Shown: positions 5,595 to 13,775, counted from the first letter of the stretch. The stretch: 18,334 nucleotides of DNA from Candidatus Woesearchaeota archaeon CG10_big_fil_rev_8_21_14_0_10_32_9 (GCA_002762915.1 PCYF01000056.1:1-18334); one strand, 5' to 3'. Notes: a model not told the origin generated them from the letters alone. Numbers and translations: made by a program.

Positions 5595-6878
5595 ATGCTC
5601 GATATAAAACTAATTAGAGAAAATTCTGAACTCGTTAAAGCTAATTTGGCGAGGAGAAAAGATCCTGAGAAATTAAAAATTCTTGATACTATTATTAGAA
5701 TGGATAAAGATTGGAGAGAAAAAAAACACTTTGAAGATCAATTAAGAAAACAACGAAACGAAGTTAGTTCTAAGATTAATGAAGCAAAGAAGAAAGGAGA
5801 AGATGTAAAAAAAATTCTTGAAGAAGCAAAAAAGATTGCTGATCAAATAAAAACATCAGAAGAAGAAAGAAAGAAAATTGAAGGAATGTGGACAGAGCAA
5901 TTAAAAAGAATTCCTAACATGATGCATGATTCTGTTCCTTATGGTAAGGATGATACTGAAAATGTTGAATTGAAAAAAGTAGGTAAACCAAAGAAATTTG
6001 ATTTCGAACTTCTTCCTCATCAGGAAGTTGCTGAGAATCTTGGTGTTGCTGATTTTGAAAGAAGTGCAAAAATTTCAGGAGCAGGATTTTATTTCTTGAA
6101 GGGAGATCTTGCTTTATTGAATCAAGCAATTATAAGATTTGCAATTGATCACATGGTAAAAAAAGGTTACACTTATGTTGAGCCTCCTTTGATGATGAAT
6201 AAAGATGCTTATGAAACTGGAGTTTCGTTAGAAGATTTTGAAAATGTAATGTATAAAATTGAGGGCGATGATAAATTTATGATTGCTACTTCTGAACATC
6301 CTCTTCTTGCTCAATTTAAAGATGAAATATTAGAAGAAGATTCTCTTCCAATAAAAATGGCAGGATACAGTATGTGTTTTAGACGAGAAATAGGTTCTCG
6401 AGGAATTGATACTAAAGGATTTTTTAGAACGCATCAGTTTAACAAAGTTGAGCAGATAATTGTGTGTGCGCCTGAAGATTCCTGGAAATATCATGAAGAG
6501 CTTCAAAAGAATGCAGAAGAATTATACGAAGCTTTGGAATTACCTTTTAGAGTTGTTAATATCTGCACAGGCGATCTTGGTTATTTTGCAGCTAAGAAAT
6601 ATGATATTGAAACGTGGATGGCTCGTCAAAAAGAATACAAAGAAACAGGATCCAATTCGAATTATCTTGATTATCAAGCAAGAAGAGCTGATATAAGAAT
6701 GCATAGAAAAAAAGATAATTCTTATGTTCACGTTCATACATTAAACAATACTGCGATTGCTACATCCAGAGTTCTTGTTGCAATTCTGGAAAATTATCAG
6801 AACAAAGATGGAAGTGTAACTATTCCAAAAGTTCTGAGACCCTATTTATACAATAAAGAAAAAATAACTTTGAAATAA
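5595..6878 (+). CDS. serS: Serine--tRNA ligase (SerRS)
   Basis: Charges tRNA-Ser with serine in the cytoplasm using ATP. The 427-aa product has the standard order for the family. Residues 1-105 form the N-terminal domain with a long, charged coiled-coil arm that grips the long variable arm of tRNA-Ser. The class II catalytic core follows. TSE (232-234) is the serine-binding signature. Motif 2 is FRREIGS (262-268). Motif 3 is the TAIATSRVLVAILENYQ segment (386-402) with Arg392. The start at 5595 gives the canonical MLDIKLIREN N-terminus. Starting at 5535 would add 20 residues not found in the family, and the TATA box supports a leaderless mRNA from 5595. The gene is convergent with the zinc-ribbon gene, only 8 nt apart. 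Confidence 0.97.
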   Translation: MLDIKLIRENSELVKANLARRKDPEKLKILDTIIRMDKDWREKKHFEDQLRKQRNEVSSKINEAKKKGEDVKKILEEAKKIADQIKTSEEERKKIEGMWTEQLKRIPNMMHDSVPYGKDDTENVELKKVGKPKKFDFELLPHQEVAENLGVADFERSAKISGAGFYFLKGDLALLNQAIIRFAIDHMVKKGYTYVEPPLMMNKDAYETGVSLEDFENVMYKIEGDDKFMIATSEHPLLAQFKDEILEEDSLPIKMAGYSMCFRREIGSRGIDTKGFFRTHQFNKVEQIIVCAPEDSWKYHEELQKNAEELYEALELPFRVVNICTGDLGYFAAKKYDIETWMARQKEYKETGSNSNYLDYQARRADIRMHRKKDNSYVHVHTLNNTAIATSRVLVAILENYQNKDGSVTIPKVLRPYLYNKEKITLK

Positions 6879-6886
6879 ATTTTTAC

Positions 6887-7243
6887 TCAAAAGTTATACT
6901 TATCTGCATCTTCTAGTATTTGGTTGGCAGTATCTCCCAAGGTTTGCAGTTTCTTTGACCCACAGTATGGGCAACTAGCTACTTGTTTGTCTTTTTTTCT
7001 AGAAAAGTGGTATTTACAACCCAAACAAGAGTACTTAACCATGCTATCTTTTACTGATTTAAGATTTTCAGCTTCTGTTTTCAATGAAGAAGGATTTGTT
7101 CTTCTTATTTCAGGCATAGTTTTATGTGTGGAATTAAAACAAGTGATACAAACGTATGATCTTCTTGTCTCATCAAATTTAACTTGATCCATCTTAACTG
7201 TTCTGTTACACGCTCTGCATACTACAGGCAAATTATTATCCAT
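6887..7243 (-). CDS. Small protein with two zinc ribbons, 118 aa
   Basis: Two four-Cys zinc ribbons are visible. The first uses C9, C12, C32 and C35 (CRAC...CITC). The second uses C73, C76, C91 and C94 (CLGC...CPYCG). A polar linker separates them and an acidic helix follows. Such small archaeal zinc-ribbon proteins often act in transcription, translation or RNA processing, but no specific family is recognised. GAGGTG lies 8 nt upstream of the ATG. A TATA-like element on the minus strand at 7286-7295 implies a leader of about 20 nt, unlike most neighbours, which appear leaderless. The stop lies 8 nt from the convergent serS stop, so 3' ends of the two mRNAs probably overlap. Confidence 0.85.
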   Translation of the reverse strand: MDNNLPVVCRACNRTVKMDQVKFDETRRSYVCITCFNSTHKTMPEIRRTNPSSLKTEAENLKSVKDSMVKYSCLGCKYHFSRKKDKQVASCPYCGSKKLQTLGDTANQILEDADKYNF

Positions 7244-7285
7244 TTTCTAAGCACCTCGGTGTTTGCCTCATTTCATGTGTGGACT

Positions 7286-7295
7286 AATATTTAAA
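7286..7295 (-). promoter_or_regulatory. TATA box for the zinc-ribbon gene
   Basis: On the minus strand GTTTAAATATT would start transcription near 7265, giving a leader of about 20 nt that contains the GAGGTG ribosome-binding site. Confidence 0.45.
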
Positions 7296-7327
7296 CATTT
7301 CCAAGACCGTCGATGGACAAACGTAAA

Positions 7328-7337
7328 CTATAAATAC
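7328..7337 (+). promoter_or_regulatory. TATA box for the membrane/zinc-ribbon gene
   Basis: CTATAAATAC is centred about 27 nt before the ATG at 7359. This supports that start and a leaderless mRNA, and excludes the longer in-frame start at 7263. Confidence 0.6.
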
Positions 7338-7358
7338 TATAAAAAGTGGATTAGTGTA

Positions 7359-7751
7359 ATGGTTAAACTTAGTGGCTGGGTTTTTTTAATAATTGGTGCA
7401 GTAGTTTCAGTTTATTCTACTTATGTTCAGAGTAAGATTGATAGTCCTGGTTTGACTTTATTTTTCTGGGTAGGAATAGCCATGATAGGAATAGGTGTTT
7501 TCAAGTTGGCTTTGGCTTTTGTTTTTGGAAATAAATCTAAAAAAGATGTTACTTCAAATAATTTAAATGATAAAATTGCAAATTCTCTTGGTTTTGGTAA
7601 AGATCTTCCTAAAATGGATGCAGAAAAGTTACAAAGAGAGCGAGATTTGATTTTAAACAGGACAAAATCAATTATAATTTGTCCTAATTGTAGTACAAAA
7701 CATTACTCTAATAGTAATTTCTGTCATATGTGTGGGACAAGATTAAAATAG
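7359..7751 (+). CDS. Two-TM protein with C-terminal zinc ribbon, 130 aa
   Basis: The start at 7359 (MVKLSGWVF) is chosen from the TATA box 27 nt upstream. The longer frame from 7263 would add a basic segment that overlaps the promoter. Two hydrophobic segments lie at about residues 5-23 and 33-54, with a short polar loop between. A charged cytoplasmic linker (about 57-105) follows, then a zinc ribbon near the C-terminus (CPNC...CHMCG). Archaeal and bacterial membrane proteins with such terminal ribbons are common and mostly uncharacterised. It probably sits in the cytoplasmic membrane with both termini inside. The nitroreductase gene starts 22 nt downstream, so the two are likely co-transcribed. 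No functional link is evident. Confidence 0.8.
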   Translation: MVKLSGWVFLIIGAVVSVYSTYVQSKIDSPGLTLFFWVGIAMIGIGVFKLALAFVFGNKSKKDVTSNNLNDKIANSLGFGKDLPKMDAEKLQRERDLILNRTKSIIICPNCSTKHYSNSNFCHMCGTRLK

Positions 7752-7773
7752 TAAAGGAGTTATTAATAAAAAA

Positions 7774-8463
7774 ATGAATGTTTTTGATGTGTTTCAACAA
7801 AGAAGAAGTATTAGAAAATATTTACAGAAGCCTATTGAGTTTGATAAGCTTTCTTTGATTTTGCAAGCAGGTTCTTTTGCACCTAGTGCGGGTAATTTGC
7901 AGGATTATCGTTTCATTGTTGTTTCTAAAAAATCTTTGATTAAAGGTATTGCTGCCGAATGTACTGAGCAGTATTGGATTGCAGAAGCTCCTGTTTTAAT
8001 TGTAGTTTGTGCAGATGCTGAAATGACTGAACGTTATTACGGTTTAAGAGGTCAGAGATTATATAGTGTTCAAAATTGTGCGGCGGCTATTCAAAACATG
8101 ATGCTTGCTGCTCACGCTTTAGATTTGGGTACTTGTTGGGTTGGTTCTTTTAATGAAGATTATATTAAAGACACATTAAGCATTCCAGAAAAAGTTAGAC
8201 CTCAAGCTATTTTAACAATAGGCTATCCTGATGAAGTTCCTAGTGAGAAAGAATTCGAACCTTTGGAACACTTGATTTATTTCAATGCGTATGGTTCTAA
8301 GATTGAAAACGTTGGCACTTTGTTAAAAGAATACAGTAAAGAAGTTGAGCGTTTGATTAAAGAGAAAGAGCCTGAAATTAGAGAAGGAACTGAGAAAATT
8401 AAACATAAATTAAAACATGCATTTCGCGAAGCAAGAGAATCTTTGAAGAAGCTCAAAAAGTAA
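7774..8463 (+). CDS. Nitroreductase-family FMN oxidoreductase, 229 aa
   Basis: The N-terminus has the FMN-phosphate binding pattern of the nitroreductase family, RRSIRKY (residues 10-16). APSAGNLQDYRF follows around residue 37, and a C-terminal NAD(P)H/FMN-fold segment contains GTCWVGSF and ILTIGYPDE. Family members reduce nitro compounds, quinones or flavins with NAD(P)H, or act in specialised dehydrogenation. The substrate cannot be read from sequence. The core ends near residue 180. The last 45-50 residues form a strongly charged Lys/Glu helix that is unusual for the family and may mediate binding to a partner or nucleic acid. AAAGGAG lies about 14 nt before the start, longer than ideal. 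The gene follows the membrane/zinc-ribbon gene by 22 nt and ends with a T-rich terminator. Confidence 0.92.
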   Translation: MNVFDVFQQRRSIRKYLQKPIEFDKLSLILQAGSFAPSAGNLQDYRFIVVSKKSLIKGIAAECTEQYWIAEAPVLIVVCADAEMTERYYGLRGQRLYSVQNCAAAIQNMMLAAHALDLGTCWVGSFNEDYIKDTLSIPEKVRPQAILTIGYPDEVPSEKEFEPLEHLIYFNAYGSKIENVGTLLKEYSKEVERLIKEKEPEIREGTEKIKHKLKHAFREARESLKKLKK

Positions 8464-8506
8464 TTTCTTAAATTCTTTCGTATTCATATTTATAATTCTT
8501 TAGTAA

Positions 8507-8519
8507 TTTTATTTTTTTC
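8507..8519 (+). terminator. T-rich terminator after the nitroreductase gene
   Basis: TTTTATTTTTTT about 44 nt after the stop codon is an archaeal-type oligo-T termination signal, just before the helicase promoter. Confidence 0.55.
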
Positions 8520-8527
8520 TTAGTAAA

Positions 8528-8538
8528 GCTTAATAACT
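8528..8538 (+). promoter_or_regulatory. TATA-like box for the helicase gene
   Basis: GCTTAATAACT is centred about 26 nt before the ATG at 8559, consistent with leaderless transcription. Confidence 0.45.
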
Positions 8539-8558
8539 GAGAGTCATTTCTTTAGCTA

Positions 8559-10418
8559 ATGTCAACTGCACTTTTTCCTCATGATAATATGAGGGATATT
8601 CAGGATGTTTTAGTTCATGCTGTTGCTAGAGCAGTTGAAGATAAGTCTAATTTAATTGTTCATGCTCCGACAGGTCTTGGTAAAACTGCTGCAAGTATTG
8701 CTCCAGCACTTGCTAATGCCTTGAAAACAAAAAAAACTATTTTTTTTCTTACATCAATGCATACACAGCACAAAATGGCGATTGATACAATTAGAGATAT
8801 AAAAAATAAACACAACGTAAAAATTATTTCCGTTGATATTATTGGAAAAAAACATATGTGTTTGCAACCGGGTGTTAACATTCTTCACACTAGAGAATTC
8901 ACTGAATATTGTAAAGAATTACGAGAAGACGGTAAGTGTTCTTTTTTTACAAAACTCAAGAAAGATGATGATTTATCTTTTGAAACTAAAACTGCGCTTG
9001 CTGAATTGAAAGATGTAAGTCCTGCAACAACTCATAACTTGCTTTCTATTTCTGAAAAACATAAAGTGTGTCCATATGAAGTTTCCATTTTATTAGGTAA
9101 AGACTCTCAGATTATTGTTGCTGATTATTATTACTTGTTTCATCCGAAGATAAGAGAATCTTTTTTGAAAAAAATTGACAAAGAATTAAGTGATGCAATT
9201 ATTATTGTTGATGAAGCGCATAATCTGCCTGGTAGAATAAGAAATCTTGCTAGTGAAAAATTAACTAATATAGCTATTAAAAGAGCAATAAGTGAAGCTG
9301 AAGAATTTGAAGATCTTCGTGCAATTAGAATTCTTAAAAAATTATTATCTATTCTAAATGAATATTCTGATGATGAATTTGAAAAATATGTTACGAAAGA
9401 AAGTTTTGTTTCTAAGCTGAATGAAGTTGTTGATTATCATGGTGCGATGGACACTCTTGTTGATTTGGCTGCAGAAGTTAGAAAAGAAAAGAAGCAATCT
9501 TATTGTGGTTCTATTGCAGTATTTCTTGATGCATGGGATTCAGATGAAGAAGGTTATACAAGAATTTTTTCTAGATCTCCGGGTTTAAGAGAAGAAATTT
9601 TAACGCTTAATTTTAAGTGTCTTGATCCAGGAGTTTTAAGTAAAAGAGTTATTGATGCTGCATCTTCAGTTATTTTGATGAGTGGAACTCTTACTCCAAC
9701 TTACATGTATCGAGAAGTTCTTGGTTTTGATAAAGAAGATACTGTCGAAATGACTTTGAAAAGTCCATTTCCAGAAACTAATAAATTATCTATTATTATT
9801 CCTAGAACTAGTACTAAATTTACTACTCGTAATGATGAGCAGTATGCTGAGATGGCGAAGATTCTTGAAAAAATTGTCAATGCTGTTCCTGGTAATTCTG
9901 CCGTTTTCTTTCCTAGCTTTAAGATGCGTGATGATGTTTATCGTTTTATGAAAAATTGCGAGAAAACTATTTTTACTGAGAGTCAAGGTTTGTCCAAGCA
10001 AGAAAAAGAGGAATTACTTGAGAATTTTAAATCTTATAAGAATGTTGGTGCTGTTCTTCTTGGAACAATTACTGGTAGTTTCGGCGAGGGTATTGATTTA
10101 CCTGGCGATTATTTGAAAGGCGTTGTTATTGTTGGTTTACCTCTACAAAAACCAGATCTTGAAACAAAAGCGTTCATTGATTATTATGATAAGAAATTCA
10201 AAAAAGGGTGGGATTATGGTTATGTTTTCCCTGCGTTTAATAAAACTCTTCAGAGTGCGGGTCGTTGTATTCGTTCTGAAACTGACAAAGGAATTATTGT
10301 TTTCTTAGATGAACGTTATGCTTGGCCTAGTTATATGAGATGTTTTCCAGAATCTTGGAATCTTAAGACAACTCTTCTTTACGAGAGTCTTATTAAGGAC
10401 TTTTTCAGTAAACCATAA
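8559..10418 (+). CDS. XPD/Rad3-type Fe-S DNA helicase
   Basis: A superfamily 2, DEAD_2-type 5'-3' DNA helicase related to XPD and DinG, 619 aa. Walker A is HAPTGLGKT (35-43) and the DEAH box is at 218-221 (VDEAHNLPG). Between them four cysteines (101, 118, 127, 171) have the arrangement that binds the 4Fe-4S cluster in XPD. The second RecA domain contains SFGEGIDLPG and the motif VI segment QSAGRCIRSE with its Arg residues (about 565-572). An N-terminal FPHDNMRDIQ resembles the Q-motif of XPD homologues. Expected role: unwinding DNA during repair or removal of structures. Archaeal XPD proteins are commonly 550-700 aa, so it appears intact. It appears to have its own promoter. The exact subtype (XPD or DinG-like) is not certain. 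Confidence 0.93.
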   Translation: MSTALFPHDNMRDIQDVLVHAVARAVEDKSNLIVHAPTGLGKTAASIAPALANALKTKKTIFFLTSMHTQHKMAIDTIRDIKNKHNVKIISVDIIGKKHMCLQPGVNILHTREFTEYCKELREDGKCSFFTKLKKDDDLSFETKTALAELKDVSPATTHNLLSISEKHKVCPYEVSILLGKDSQIIVADYYYLFHPKIRESFLKKIDKELSDAIIIVDEAHNLPGRIRNLASEKLTNIAIKRAISEAEEFEDLRAIRILKKLLSILNEYSDDEFEKYVTKESFVSKLNEVVDYHGAMDTLVDLAAEVRKEKKQSYCGSIAVFLDAWDSDEEGYTRIFSRSPGLREEILTLNFKCLDPGVLSKRVIDAASSVILMSGTLTPTYMYREVLGFDKEDTVEMTLKSPFPETNKLSIIIPRTSTKFTTRNDEQYAEMAKILEKIVNAVPGNSAVFFPSFKMRDDVYRFMKNCEKTIFTESQGLSKQEKEELLENFKSYKNVGAVLLGTITGSFGEGIDLPGDYLKGVVIVGLPLQKPDLETKAFIDYYDKKFKKGWDYGYVFPAFNKTLQSAGRCIRSETDKGIIVFLDERYAWPSYMRCFPESWNLKTTLLYESLIKDFFSKP

Positions 10419-10420
10419 AA

Positions 10421-10431
10421 AAATATATAAA
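10421..10431 (+). promoter_or_regulatory. TATA box for the Cys-rich secreted protein gene
   Basis: AAATATATAAA immediately follows the helicase stop codon and is centred about 28 nt before the ATG at 10455. No clear T-run terminator separates the two genes. Confidence 0.65.
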
Positions 10432-10454
10432 GCCTCATTTTTGTTATTAATGTT

Positions 10455-11681
10455 ATGAAGAGGTTAGAGATTTTATTAGCTGTATTTTTGATACTTTTAG
10501 TGCCTAATGTTTTAGGTGTAACTGTTGTTGGTTCTACTTCTGTTAATTGTTCTATTGATTTTAAAGATGCAACTCTTTCAAATAAGTCTATTGTGGGATT
10601 AGTGAGCATGGACGGTCATTTTACTGGTAATTTAGAAATGGGTTCACCTTATGGTTTGTTTTGTCCAAGTACGTGGTCTTTGGGTTATGGAGAACCTAGT
10701 TTCAAGTATGCTGGTTATCTTCCTCCTGTGTATAATGGTTCTGGTCACGTTTCTAACACTACTTCAACTCTCACAACATTCCAGGGAGAGATTAAACTTG
10801 GTTTTGGTGCTAATGCTTGTTCAATGAAATCTAGTTGCGATACTAATGAGGCTTGTATTTTCAAATCAGCTGATGTTGATAATGGTCACGTTGCTGATTG
10901 CTCTGCTGATAATTATCCTATGGAAAATACTTTTGCGAATAAATTGTGTTGTCAACTTATAGAAGTTTGTGATGATAATGCTGATAACGATGGCGATGGT
11001 TTAATTGATTGTGCTGATTCTGATTGTCAAGAAGTGCAAGTTTTATCAAAACCTCCTGTTGAATGTACTGCGAATAATCAAACTACTGAGTTCTGTCTTG
11101 CTAATCCTGGCATTTGTAATAATCAGTATTGTAGTTATGGTGTTTATGATAATTCTACTTTGCAACCTCAAGGTTTCTGTTGTGGAAAAGGAACGTACTC
11201 TGTTTATGATCCTCTTTATGGGTGGTCTTGTCAAGCTTCAGAGATATGTGGTATAGATGCAGCTAGACCTTGCACTTATGATTTTAGTTCAAGTCTTATG
11301 TCTTGGTTGAGTTCATATTATCAAGGAGATGAGAATTCTTGGTGTGTTAGTGAGATTCCTGATTTGTATTCTCCAGATTTTACGCCTGATCAGAGTGCTG
11401 CTTGTTGTTTGATTCCTAAGTTTGGAGAAGATAATTATTATGTTGAGCAGGGTAATGTGAGGATTTTTGGTGTTAGTGCTGTTTGTGGAGATGGAGATAT
11501 TGGAGGCGTAGAACAGTGTGATGGTACTAATCTAAATGGATTTACTTGTGCTGATGTTATTTATTGTGCTATGAGTTATACTCCTACGGGGACTCCTGGA
11601 TGTTCAGATTCTTGTACACTTGATGTTGGTTCTTGTTATTGTAGGCCTGATTTTACTGGTGGCGGGGATTATCAAAATTAA
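10455..11681 (+). CDS. Secreted Cys-rich surface protein, 408 aa
   Basis: A signal peptide (about residues 1-21, ending VLG) precedes a mature protein with about 31 cysteines, implying many disulfides and an extracellular location. At 172-191 there is an acidic calcium-loop motif (C-D-D-N-A-D-N-D-G-D-G-L-I-D-C) like the Asp-rich loops found in bacterial Cys-rich and thrombospondin type 3-like proteins. Near the C-terminus VCGDGDIGGVEQCDG (343-357), followed by C...GCSDSC...CYC, resembles the Myxococcus Cys-rich repeat/DUF4215 type. Such modules occur in surface proteins of several bacteria and DPANN archaea. No membrane anchor is visible. Its function is unknown; cell-surface structure or attachment is plausible. 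The gene is convergent with the 663-aa surface-like protein, but their composition is opposite (that protein has only one Cys). Confidence 0.85.
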   Translation: MKRLEILLAVFLILLVPNVLGVTVVGSTSVNCSIDFKDATLSNKSIVGLVSMDGHFTGNLEMGSPYGLFCPSTWSLGYGEPSFKYAGYLPPVYNGSGHVSNTTSTLTTFQGEIKLGFGANACSMKSSCDTNEACIFKSADVDNGHVADCSADNYPMENTFANKLCCQLIEVCDDNADNDGDGLIDCADSDCQEVQVLSKPPVECTANNQTTEFCLANPGICNNQYCSYGVYDNSTLQPQGFCCGKGTYSVYDPLYGWSCQASEICGIDAARPCTYDFSSSLMSWLSSYYQGDENSWCVSEIPDLYSPDFTPDQSAACCLIPKFGEDNYYVEQGNVRIFGVSAVCGDGDIGGVEQCDGTNLNGFTCADVIYCAMSYTPTGTPGCSDSCTLDVGSCYCRPDFTGGGDYQN

Positions 11682-11722
11682 TTTTTGAGTTCTTAGAATT
11701 TGTTACTTTGTGTGGTGTTTAG

Positions 11723-11729
11723 TTTTTTT
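11723..11729 (+). terminator. Poly-T terminator after the Cys-rich gene
   Basis: A run of seven T residues 41 nt after the stop codon, in a T-rich context. The remaining stretch to 11783 has no other recognisable element. Confidence 0.5.
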
Positions 11730-11783
11730 GTTATTATTGATGTCTGTTTAAGTGGTTCTGTTTCCTGTTCACAACGGGGCAGT

Positions 11784-13775
11784 TTAGTATGGTGTTCCTG
11801 GGTTTAGTAGTGATCTCATTCTTAGAAGTATTTTTCCGAAGTCTGTTATGTTTTGGGTGGTTGGGTTCCAGACGTATCCTGTTGTTCCTGTTCCTATTCC
11901 TGGGGGGTCGTTGTTTCCTGTTATTTGTTCGAATAGTTCTGAGAATATTGTAGGTGTTGTTGTTGATTCTGAGTAGTGTGATACGGATCCTTTTATTCTT
12001 CCTGGTGGTTGTCCATAAAATACTCCATTACTTGGTATTGGTATATTTTCATATTTTGTGTATGCTACGTTGTCTCCTTCTCTTGCGAGTATGTTTTGCC
12101 ATCTTGGGTCGTTAAAGCTGTCGATGGTGTATAGGTTGTAGTTTAGTAGTTGTGTTCCGTTTTCTAGTGTGTATGTGTTTAGTATTTTTTGGTATTGGTT
12201 TTTTGTGTTTTGTATTTTTTCTGTTGATACTGGGTTTCCGGTGGTGTAGTTCCATGTTAATATTATGCAGTCTGTTGTGTCTGATGCGTCGGATGGCATG
12301 AATTTGGAGTTGGATGCTTGGCCTGTTGGCATGTCTCTTCTCATCATGTATTGGACGGTGTCTCCGTCCATTGTTAGGTATTGTCCTGGTTGTTGTGGGT
12401 TTGGGACTTTTGAGGGTATTAGGTACATGTTTGTTTCTGTGTTGTCTAGTTGTGTGAATTTTAGTGTTGGCATGATTAGAGGGGATGTTATGTTGTTGTC
12501 TTGTCTTGTGGTTTGGTATAGGTTGTATGAGTCTAGTGGTTGGTTGGTTGTTCTTCCGATTATCCATTGTAAGTAATCGTTATTCAGATGTGTTAGTGTT
12601 GCGGTGGTGTCTGGTTCGTCGTGGTAATCGGTGATGTTTATGTTTATTTTGTTGTTTGGTCCTTTTGAAAATATTTCGTTACCGTTATTTTTTTGCAAAT
12701 GTAGTGTTAGGCTGTCGATGATTGTGCCGTTTACGTCGTATGGTGTGATTTGGAATTGGTGGTTTACTCCGTTGTTGGTTAGTGTTTCGTTGATTGTTGT
12801 GTTTGGTTGGGGGTTTTGTGTGAGTGTTTTGGTTTGGTAGTTGTTTTTGTTGATTGTGGTGGTTATGTTGGTTGGGTTGGTTATTGAATCTGTTTCATTT
12901 ATCCAGAGTTGGTATTGGTAGTTTCCAGAAAATACTCCGGAGTTGTTTGTGTTGGTGTTGATTAGTGTGTTGTTGTTGTCTGGGTTGGTGATTTTTATGT
13001 TGGCGTTTTTTACGTTTTCTTGTGTTTGTAAATTAGTTATGTGTCCGGTTATGGTTGCGTTTTTTATTGTTGGTATTTGTAGTAGTGCATAATCAAGTGT
13101 GATGTTTGGTGTTACTGGGATCATTGTTGAGTCTGGGTGGTGGTTTGGGGCTGTGAAGAGTATTTTGATGCTGTCGCTTAGGGTTGTTTTTTGTAGTGTG
13201 TTGGGGTTGTAGTTTTCTTGTGCGATTAGTTGTATGTTTGGTGTTTGGTTGTTTCCGTCTAGTTGGATCATTTTTTGTGTGGTTGTTGTGTTGTTTCCGG
13301 TTATTTGTAGTATTTTTATTCCTGCTGCGCCTAGTCCTTTTATTTGGAATGTGTGTTTTCCTTGTTGTAGTTGGTAGTTTTTGGTTGTTATTTGTTGTCC
13401 GAGTATGTTGTATGCGTTTATGTTGTAGTTTCCGGTTTTTGGTGTGTAGAAGTCTATGTTTGTGGACGGATTGTATGGGTTGGGGTAGTTGGGTGAGAGT
13501 TTGTATTGTTTTATTGTTTCTGGGTTGTGGTCGTTTATTCCTGTGGGGGTGAAGTTTGTGGTGTAGTTTCCTAGTGTGTCTGTTGTAGTGGTTTGTAGTG
13601 GGTGTCCTGTTTGGTTTTTTATGGTGATGGTGGCGTTTTTTATGTTGGTTTGGAATGGGTTGTTTTTTATGTTTCCTTGTATGTGTATGGTGTCTTGTGC
13701 TAGTGTTATTCCTGTGAGTATTGTGGCCCCTATTAAGCCGTATTTTACTGTTTTTAGTATTGATTCTAGCGTCAT
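11784..13775 (-). CDS. Large secreted Asn/Thr-rich protein with T9SS/FlgD-like domain, 663 aa
   Basis: The N-terminus is a signal peptide (hydrophobic core about 11-25, cleavage after LA). Residues 29-78 look like a carboxypeptidase-regulatory-like beta module. Residues 91-173 match the bacterial FlgD-Ig/T9SS type A sorting pattern: YPNPYNPST, then YNILGQQI, QGKHTFQIKG and a final KMIQLDG. A second beta module follows at about 236-300. The C-terminal 150 residues resemble the end of secreted metalloproteases, but the HExxH position appears degenerate (SELFE, 612-616). The protein is rich in Asn, Thr, Gln and Ile with over 20 N-x-S/T sequons, has one Cys, and lacks a membrane anchor. Codons end mostly in C or A, unlike neighbours. 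It was probably acquired from a bacterium (inference). Likely an extracellular or adhesin-like protein. Confidence 0.85.
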   Translation of the reverse strand: MTLESILKTVKYGLIGATILTGITLAQDTIHIQGNIKNNPFQTNIKNATITIKNQTGHPLQTTTTDTLGNYTTNFTPTGINDHNPETIKQYKLSPNYPNPYNPSTNIDFYTPKTGNYNINAYNILGQQITTKNYQLQQGKHTFQIKGLGAAGIKILQITGNNTTTTQKMIQLDGNNQTPNIQLIAQENYNPNTLQKTTLSDSIKILFTAPNHHPDSTMIPVTPNITLDYALLQIPTIKNATITGHITNLQTQENVKNANIKITNPDNNNTLINTNTNNSGVFSGNYQYQLWINETDSITNPTNITTTINKNNYQTKTLTQNPQPNTTINETLTNNGVNHQFQITPYDVNGTIIDSLTLHLQKNNGNEIFSKGPNNKININITDYHDEPDTTATLTHLNNDYLQWIIGRTTNQPLDSYNLYQTTRQDNNITSPLIMPTLKFTQLDNTETNMYLIPSKVPNPQQPGQYLTMDGDTVQYMMRRDMPTGQASNSKFMPSDASDTTDCIILTWNYTTGNPVSTEKIQNTKNQYQKILNTYTLENGTQLLNYNLYTIDSFNDPRWQNILAREGDNVAYTKYENIPIPSNGVFYGQPPGRIKGSVSHYSESTTTPTIFSELFEQITGNNDPPGIGTGTTGYVWNPTTQNITDFGKILLRMRSLLNPGTPY

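Noticed and set aside
6924..7187. Plus-strand 87-codon frame opposite the zinc-ribbon gene
   Set aside because: The minus-strand frame has two intact zinc ribbons and a Shine-Dalgarno site, while the plus frame shows no domain.
7263..7358. N-terminal extension of the two-TM zinc-ribbon protein
   Set aside because: It overlaps the TATA box for 7359 and the divergent promoter region.
12112..12567. Minus-strand 151-codon frame rich in His, Arg, Asn and Thr
   Set aside because: It overlaps the 663-aa gene in another frame of the same strand; its composition is an artefact of the A/C bias.
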